A DNA stretch of 64,000 nt from Fimenecus sp045633505 (GTDB taxonomy: Bacteria > Bacillota > Clostridia > Oscillospirales > Acutalibacteraceae): assembly GCA_045633505.1 (NCBI GenBank), contig JAZQYK010000061.1:5642-69641 (forward strand), read 5' to 3'. The notes under the pieces were generated by a model. It saw only the letters and a program-made list of their open reading frames with translations. It searched no databases and was not told the origin of the DNA. The position numbers and the translations under genes are program-made. The first letter of the stretch is position 1. Each line of letters begins with the position of its first letter. This document shows positions 59,343 through 64,000 of this stretch, one piece after another.

Positions 59343-61718
59343 ATGTCAGAGCTTAATAAACAATTATTGGCAAAAACCGCTGGGGTTGCAAATCAGGATA
59401 ATATTATCTTGAGCAATAACGTCAGGGTGACTGTTTTAACCGAAAGAATGCTTCGTGTTGAATTTTCTGCTGACGGAGTGTTTACTGATTTGCCTTCACA
59501 AAGTGTATGGTTCAGAGATTTCGGTAAAGTAAACTGTACCTTTGACGTTAAAGCCGATTCGTTAAAAGTTAAAACCGATAAAGCGGAATTTTTCATCAAT
59601 AATCATAACGGCGCTTTTAAAAACGCAATTATAGATGGTAAAACAGTTACGTATAACAATGCTCATAATTTAAAAGGCACAACCCGTACGCTTGACGGTA
59701 CTTATGGCGCCGTTGACCTTGATGACGGTATTCTGTCAACCGATGGTGTTTCGATTTATGACGATAGCAAAACGTTGCTTCTCTGCGAAGACGGTATGCT
59801 TGTTGAAAGAGAGAAAAATACGAAGGACGTTTACGTTTTTGCATTTGGCAAAAATTATGTTGATTGGATAAATGATTTCTATAAAATTACAGGCAAGCCG
59901 CCGCTTGTACCGAGATACGTTTTAGGTAACTGGTGGAGCCGTTACAGAGCATATACTCAAAAAGAATACGAAAATTTAATGCTTGAATTTTTCCGTCGAG
60001 ACATTCCGCTTACAATTGCAACCGTTGATATGGATTGGCATTGGGTTGATATTAAAAACAAGTTCGGTAAGTGTGAGAAAAGCGGAGTTAAATGGGGAAG
60101 CGGATGGACTGGTTACAGCTGGAATACAGAACTTTTCCCTGATTATAAAGGCTTTTTGAAGAAACTTCACGATATGGGGCTGAAAGTAACGCTCAATCTT
60201 CATCCTGCTGACGGTGTCAGAAGTTTTGAGGATATGTACGGACAAATGGCTGATGCAATGGGCATTGATAAAGAAACCGAAAAAACTGTTGAATTTGATT
60301 TAACCGATAAAAAATATATCAACGCATATTTTGATATTTTACATCATCCTTATGAAGATGAGGGCGTTGATTTTTGGTGGATTGACTGGCAACAGGGTAC
60401 TAAAAGTAAAAAAGCAGGTCTTGACCCGTTGTGGCTTCTAAATCATTATCATTATTGTGATACTGATAAAGCTGAAAGAAGACCTATGATTTTGTCACGA
60501 TATGCAGGAATTGGTTCTCACCGTTATCCGTTAGGATTTTCAGGGGATACTGCGATAAATTGGAAGGTTCTCAATTTTCAGCCGTATTTTACTGCAAATG
60601 CCGCTAATTGCGGTTATACCTGGTGGAGCCATGATATCGGCGGTCATATGATGGGTGAGCACGACGATGAGTTGTACGTTCGTTGGTTGCAGATGGCAGT
60701 GTTTTTCCCAATTTTAAGGCTTCATTCAACGGCGCTTGAAACTCTTGGAAAAGAGCCTTGGAATTTCTCTTGGGAGGCAGAAACTTTGGGTTCGGAGTTT
60801 TTGAGACTCAGACACAAGCTCGTTCCTTATATTTATGCAATGAATTACCGTACTTTTAATGATGGACGAGCACTCTGTGAACCGGTATATTATGAATATC
60901 CCGAAGTTGAAGATAGCTACGAAGTTAAAAACGAGTATTTCTTTGGTTCTGAATTGCTTGTTTGTCCGGTTACGGCAAAACTCGACGAAAAGACCAAAAC
61001 TGCGGCAACAAAAATGTGGTTGCCGGAGGGCAGATGGACGAATATCTTCGATGGAAAAATATATAACGGCAATCAGGTTGTATATATCAACAGTCCAATC
61101 AATACTATTCCCGTACTTGCAAAAGCAGGCGCTATATTACCGTTGTCAGCAGATAACGGCAATTCATGGCAATGCCCTGAAAGACTCAGTATTGACGTTT
61201 ATCGTGGAAATAACAGCATTGATTTTTATGAAGATGACGGTGAAACTGCCAACTACATAAACGGAGAATATTCAATTTCAAAAATGACTGTTTCGGAAAA
61301 TGGCGACGCGGTCACTTTCAAAATTTCAGGTGGTAAGTTATTAAAATGTATCCCTGAAAAAAGAACTTATACGTTGAATTTTAAAGATATTGACGATTTT
61401 GATGAAGTCGTTGTAACGGTAAACGGTGAGATTGTCGTTTCCAGCTATGGCAAGAGCTTCGTAACTCTTGAAAACGTTAGTGTCGCCGATGAAATAGAGG
61501 TAAAACTTTTCGGTGTAGTTGCCCGAAACAACAAACCTGTCTATGACCGAGCAATTGACTGTATAATACATCTTAACGGTTCTAATATGAAAAAAGTTCT
61601 TACAACGAAGAAATTAAAAAATTGTAAGAACGAAAAGGATTATAAAAATTTTGTGAAGAGTATTAGGGCAAAATCTTTAAGAATGTGTCTTGATGAGGCG
61701 ATTTTTGCTTTAAAATAG
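59343..61718 (+). CDS. GH31 alpha-glucosidase family enzyme
   Basis: 791 residues, no signal peptide. GH31 motifs: the nucleophile Asp348 in WWIDWQQG, the acid/base Asp402 in FSGDTAINW, plus TVDMDWHWVD and TWWSHDIGGHM. An N-terminal beta domain and a C-terminal beta region flank the barrel. The WIDWQQG variant differs from the WxDMNE of classic alpha-glucosidases, so another substrate such as an alpha-xyloside or branched glucan is possible. ATG 59343 is chosen; an earlier start would overlap the preceding gene by 53 bases. The last 75 residues (MKKVLTTKKLKNCKNEKDY) are Lys-rich and unusual. Confidence 0.9.
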   Translation: MSELNKQLLAKTAGVANQDNIILSNNVRVTVLTERMLRVEFSADGVFTDLPSQSVWFRDFGKVNCTFDVKADSLKVKTDKAEFFINNHNGAFKNAIIDGKTVTYNNAHNLKGTTRTLDGTYGAVDLDDGILSTDGVSIYDDSKTLLLCEDGMLVEREKNTKDVYVFAFGKNYVDWINDFYKITGKPPLVPRYVLGNWWSRYRAYTQKEYENLMLEFFRRDIPLTIATVDMDWHWVDIKNKFGKCEKSGVKWGSGWTGYSWNTELFPDYKGFLKKLHDMGLKVTLNLHPADGVRSFEDMYGQMADAMGIDKETEKTVEFDLTDKKYINAYFDILHHPYEDEGVDFWWIDWQQGTKSKKAGLDPLWLLNHYHYCDTDKAERRPMILSRYAGIGSHRYPLGFSGDTAINWKVLNFQPYFTANAANCGYTWWSHDIGGHMMGEHDDELYVRWLQMAVFFPILRLHSTALETLGKEPWNFSWEAETLGSEFLRLRHKLVPYIYAMNYRTFNDGRALCEPVYYEYPEVEDSYEVKNEYFFGSELLVCPVTAKLDEKTKTAATKMWLPEGRWTNIFDGKIYNGNQVVYINSPINTIPVLAKAGAILPLSADNGNSWQCPERLSIDVYRGNNSIDFYEDDGETANYINGEYSISKMTVSENGDAVTFKISGGKLLKCIPEKRTYTLNFKDIDDFDEVVVTVNGEIVVSSYGKSFVTLENVSVADEIEVKLFGVVARNNKPVYDRAIDCIIHLNGSNMKKVLTTKKLKNCKNEKDYKNFVKSIRAKSLRMCLDEAIFALK

Positions 61719-61729
61719 GGGTGCTTAAT

Positions 61730-62635
61730 ATGGAATTTGCAAAACCTGCAAAAAGTAAACAGGGGAAATATCTGTTTTGTTATTTTGTCGGTAACGAACC
61801 ACAGCAAGAAAGAATACATTTTGCTGTCAGCGAAGATGGATATAATTTCGTTGCCTTGAACAATAATGAGCCTGTAATTATACAGACAAAAGGCAAAAAG
61901 TGTGTCAGAGACCCATATATTTTTAAAGGTCAAGATGATTTTTATTATATTATTGGTACTGATATGAAGTGCGTTGAAGGCTGGACCTCAAACCACGCGC
62001 TTGTTACCTGGAAATCCAAGGATTTAATAAATTGGATTGATGAAACAATTATTGATATCCGTGATTTCGGCGGTGAATTTTCCGAAACAACAAGAGCTTG
62101 GGCACCTCAGGCAATATGGGACGAAAAAGCACAGCAATATATGATTTATTGGGCTCATTCCACAGTCCAGAATGATATTGCGGGAATGTATTATGCTCAT
62201 TCAAGTGATATGAAAACTATGACTGTACCAAAGCCTCTTTATTGCAGACTTATTCAGACGATTGATGGGGATATTGCTTATAATAAAGAGAATGGTATGT
62301 ACTATCTTTATTTTAAGCACGACGAAGACCAGACAATAGCTTTTGTGAAATCTGAAAGCCTTACTGGACCTTATGAAGACAGTCCTGTCGTAGTTTCACT
62401 TGCAAAAACAGGGGTAGAGGGTAGTGAAATCTATAACGTTACGGGAACTGACCAATGGGTGATGGTTATGGATGAATATGGAACTGACAGGTTCTTTATG
62501 CAACAGACAAATGATTTTGAAAACTTCTTGCCCGTGAGTCCTGATGATTATTCAATGGCGTTTAATCCACGGCACGGCTCAATATGTGCAATTACAGATG
62601 AAGAATATGAAAATCTTTTAAAAGCATATAAATAG
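61730..62635 (+). CDS. GH43-like five-bladed propeller glycosidase
   Basis: 301 residues, no signal peptide. GH43/GH32 clan F blocks: VRDPYIFKGQDDFYYIIGT (Asp near 60 as base), TRAWAPQAIWDEK, and GVEGSEIYNV (Glu as acid). Such enzymes cut arabinose, xylose or similar side chains. ATG 61730 with AGGGGTG 6 bases before; GTG 61721 is inside that site. It is the last gene of the glycosidase operon and is followed by a strong terminator. Confidence 0.88.
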   Translation: MEFAKPAKSKQGKYLFCYFVGNEPQQERIHFAVSEDGYNFVALNNNEPVIIQTKGKKCVRDPYIFKGQDDFYYIIGTDMKCVEGWTSNHALVTWKSKDLINWIDETIIDIRDFGGEFSETTRAWAPQAIWDEKAQQYMIYWAHSTVQNDIAGMYYAHSSDMKTMTVPKPLYCRLIQTIDGDIAYNKENGMYYLYFKHDEDQTIAFVKSESLTGPYEDSPVVVSLAKTGVEGSEIYNVTGTDQWVMVMDEYGTDRFFMQQTNDFENFLPVSPDDYSMAFNPRHGSICAITDEEYENLLKAYK

Positions 62636-62639
62636 AAAA

Positions 62640-62675
62640 AAGCAGGTACTTTTCAGTACCTGCTTCGATTTTTTT
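62640..62675 (+). terminator. Terminator of the glycosidase operon
   Basis: AAGCAGGTACT-TTTC-AGTACCTGCTT followed, after CGA, by seven T; 11-bp perfect stem. Confidence 0.92.
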
Positions 62676-62682
62676 GTTAGAA

Positions 62683-63069
62683 TTAGAACAATTTTTCTGG
62701 GTCAACAACGTAATTGTCTGTAAGGATTTTAATAAAGTCAATAAGAGCAAGAATACCGCCAAGACCTACTAAACACAAAGAAGCAACGATTTTAACGATA
62801 CCTTTCTTCGTTTCGCCCATCATAAAGTTATGAATACCAATTCCACCGAAGAAGAAGCAAATAAGAGCGATTGTTACCTTGTCTTTACCTGCCAAATCTC
62901 CTTTTGCTTTGCCGAGAGCAACACCGCAATTCATACAGAATTCAGCGCCGGGAGCAGTTGCGTTACCACAGTTAGGGCAGAAAGTATTTCCGTCGCCAAC
63001 CTTAACACCGCAGTTTAAGCAAATAGCTTGATTTTCATTTAAAGCTGTACCACAATTTTTGCAGAACAT
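62683..63069 (-). CDS. TM2-domain protein with double zinc ribbon
   Basis: 128 residues. Four CxxC pairs (CKNCG, CLNCG, CPNCG, CMNCG) form two zinc ribbons in the first 55 residues, followed by a TM2 domain with two membrane helices (about 65-110, FFFGGIGIHNFMMGETKKG). Such proteins are common in Firmicutes; function unknown. TATAT and the ATG follow a GGTGGTGTT leader. It is 85 bases from the DUF2752 gene, a frequent neighbour. Confidence 0.9.
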   Translation of the reverse strand: MFCKNCGTALNENQAICLNCGVKVGDGNTFCPNCGNATAPGAEFCMNCGVALGKAKGDLAGKDKVTIALICFFFGGIGIHNFMMGETKKGIVKIVASLCLVGLGGILALIDFIKILTDNYVVDPEKLF

Positions 63070-63154
63070 ATAAACACCACCAAAATATTAATTTTGAAAC
63101 TAAGTTTCATTGATTTATTTTAGCATATTAAATTTTATTCGTCAACAAAAAAAG

Positions 63155-63517
63155 CTAAAATGCAACAGTATTAAACAAATTTATAACCCAATTGATGCCA
63201 AAACCAACAAGAATTGAAGAAATAATTATTTTATCAACGTTTTTCTTTTTGAAAATGTGTCCGTCAAACCAAAAGTAAAGATATAAAACAGGTAAACTCC
63301 AAAACATAAAATGATGACTGAAAGCACCTGCTAAATCAAAAGATAAAAATGCAGTAATCGCTCTTGTCATACCGCAACCGGGACAAGGTATGCCGAAAAA
63401 ACTTATGTAAAAACAAGGTAATTCAAATATGTACATTATGCCGATTAAAGAAAAATATATTACAAAAAGTACAATTTTTTTCTTTACATCATTTACACCT
63501 AATATTTTTTTAATCAT
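63155..63517 (-). CDS. DUF2752 membrane protein
   Basis: 120 residues with two or three transmembrane helices. The signature FFGIPCPGCGMTRAITAFLS is characteristic of DUF2752. ATG 63517 follows AAGGAATTAAAA; longer in-frame starts are not supported. Function unknown; often next to TM2 proteins, as here. Confidence 0.9.
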   Translation of the reverse strand: MIKKILGVNDVKKKIVLFVIYFSLIGIMYIFELPCFYISFFGIPCPGCGMTRAITAFLSFDLAGAFSHHFMFWSLPVLYLYFWFDGHIFKKKNVDKIIISSILVGFGINWVINLFNTVAF

Positions 63518-63614
63518 TTTTAATTCCTTAATTGTCGTTTTATTGTATAAAGTATAACATAAAAGGGGAAAATATTCAATCAATATTAAAAACAACTATC
63601 ATCCTTTGTCAAAT

Positions 63615-63651
63615 AAAAAAACAGTCCCAAACCGATGGTTGAAACTGTTTA
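63615..63651 (-). terminator. Terminator after the tRNA cluster
   Basis: Minus strand AAACAGT-TT-CAACC-ATC-GGTTTG-GG-ACTGTTT followed by a T-run, 3 bases after tRNA-Gln. Confidence 0.75.
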
Positions 63652-63653
63652 TT

Positions 63654-63728
63654 TGGCTGGGGTGGCAGGATTTGAACCTACGAATGCAGCAGTCAAAGTG
63701 CTGTGTCTTACCGCTTGACGACACCCCA
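63654..63728 (-). tRNA. tRNA-Gln (TTG)
   Basis: Acceptor TGGGGTG / CACCCCA, anticodon stem CAGCA-CTTTGAC-TGCTG with anticodon TTG, T-arm GGTTCAAATCC and encoded CCA. 75 bases. Confidence 0.95.
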
Positions 63729-63784
63729 ATATGCAGTTTTATGTTCAAAACTCCGCCATGATTTAAGGCGGAGTCTCGAATTGG

Positions 63785-63862
63785 TGGGGTGGATAATCGG
63801 ATTCGAACCGATGGTCTCCAGTGCCACAAACTGGCGCTTTAACCAACTAAGCTATACCCACC
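63785..63862 (-). tRNA. tRNA-His (GTG)
   Basis: Acceptor GTGGGTA / TATCCAC with the extra G at -1 facing C73, anticodon loop TTGTGGC giving GTG, T-arm CGGTTCGAATCCG and encoded CCA. Confidence 0.95.
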
Positions 63863-63892
63863 ATATATGTCAGCGCACTTTAGTACGCTGAT

Positions 63893-63969
63893 TGGCACGC
63901 TGAAAGGGATTCGAACCCCCGACCCTCTGCTTAGAAGGCAGATGCTCTATCCAACTGAGCTATCAGCGC
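63893..63969 (-). tRNA. tRNA-Arg (TCT)
   Basis: Acceptor GCGCTGA / TCAGCGT (one G-T pair), anticodon stem TCTGC-CTTCTAA-GCAGA with anticodon TCT, T-arm GGGGGTTCGAATCCC and encoded CCA. 77 bases. Confidence 0.95.
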
Positions 63970-63972
63970 ATG

Positions 63973-64000
63973 TGGAGCGGGTGATGGGAATCGAACCCAC
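63973..64000 (-). tRNA. tRNA-Gly, 3' part only
   Basis: Cut by the window end. T-arm GTGGGTTCGATTCCCAT, 3' acceptor strand CACCCGC, U73 and CCA are visible; these fit tRNA-Gly, whose acceptor begins GCGGGTG. The anticodon is outside the window. Confidence 0.75.

Noticed and set aside
63599..63891. Short frames over the tRNA cluster on both strands
   Set aside because: They consist of tRNA genes; no protein signal.

Overview
The window is a low-GC, gene-dense stretch from a spore-forming Clostridia-type Firmicute, most likely Oscillospiraceae/Ruminococcaceae-like. That placement is an inference from gene content, as no 16S is present. The support is: spore genes (gpr, spoIIP, a lone spoVAE, a SpoIID-domain protein), a SigH-like sigma factor, class B sortases, an IspH-ribosomal S1 fusion typical of Clostridia, a cohesin-like protein, choline-binding-type wall repeats and intracellular glycosidases. 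CCA is encoded in the tRNA genes. Starts are often TTG or ATG placed 5-8 bases after an AGGTG ribosome binding site, and the GTG inside that site can be mistaken for a start.

Layout. 1-10 kb (+): end of a cysteine desulfurase, thiI, a CinA-C protein, two class B sortases, a membrane SpoIID-domain protein, galE, lemA, a TPM-domain protein, a HAD phosphatase, then RNase P RNA. 10-17 kb: a small membrane protein, recD2, a TPP riboswitch with terminator controlling thiT, yifB/comM (-) and a phosphoglucomutase divergent from it. 17-22.5 kb: sigma factor, zinc ribbon protein, orphan spoVAE, rpsT (-), gpr-spoIIP and a YhaM-type exonuclease. 22.5-26.7 kb: one 1382-residue surface protein. 26.7-35 kb: ackA (-) divergent from tmcAL, an RpiR regulator, a flavoprotein, and cmk-plsC-ispH/S1. 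35-40 kb: a GH27 alpha-galactosidase with an inserted domain, a CmpB-like membrane protein, ligA and an RluA synthase. 40.8-43.2 kb: a polar amino acid ABC importer. 43.2-47 kb: a cohesin-like anchored protein, a flavin reductase-rubredoxin fusion and an NhaC antiporter with a DnaJ-like cysteine-rich ectodomain. 47-54.7 kb (-): lipoprotein, membrane M28 peptidase, a padR operon with two HAAS-domain membrane proteins, and an SDR. 55-62.6 kb (+): an exo/endonuclease-phosphatase family protein and a glycosidase operon (GH36-like, GH31, GH43). 62.7-64 kb (-): a TM2 protein, a DUF2752 protein and a tRNA cluster (Gly-Arg-His-Gln).

How the genes work together. The sulfurtransferase pair (NifS-type plus ThiI) makes tRNA 4-thiouridine. 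AckA makes or uses acetate next to TmcAL, which consumes acetate to acetylate tRNA. The GH genes, galE and the phosphoglucomutase point to use of galacto- and gluco-oligosaccharides. The sortases, SpoIID-like protein, cohesin-like protein, BspA/choline-binding protein and lipoproteins form the envelope layer. No prophage, CRISPR array, restriction system, intact insertion sequence or obvious defence island was found. The most unusual items are fusions and architectures: the NhaC ectodomain, the SpoIID protein with a large cytoplasmic part, the interrupted GH27, and the padR leader with mirrored 9-base operators flanking a terminator-like hairpin.
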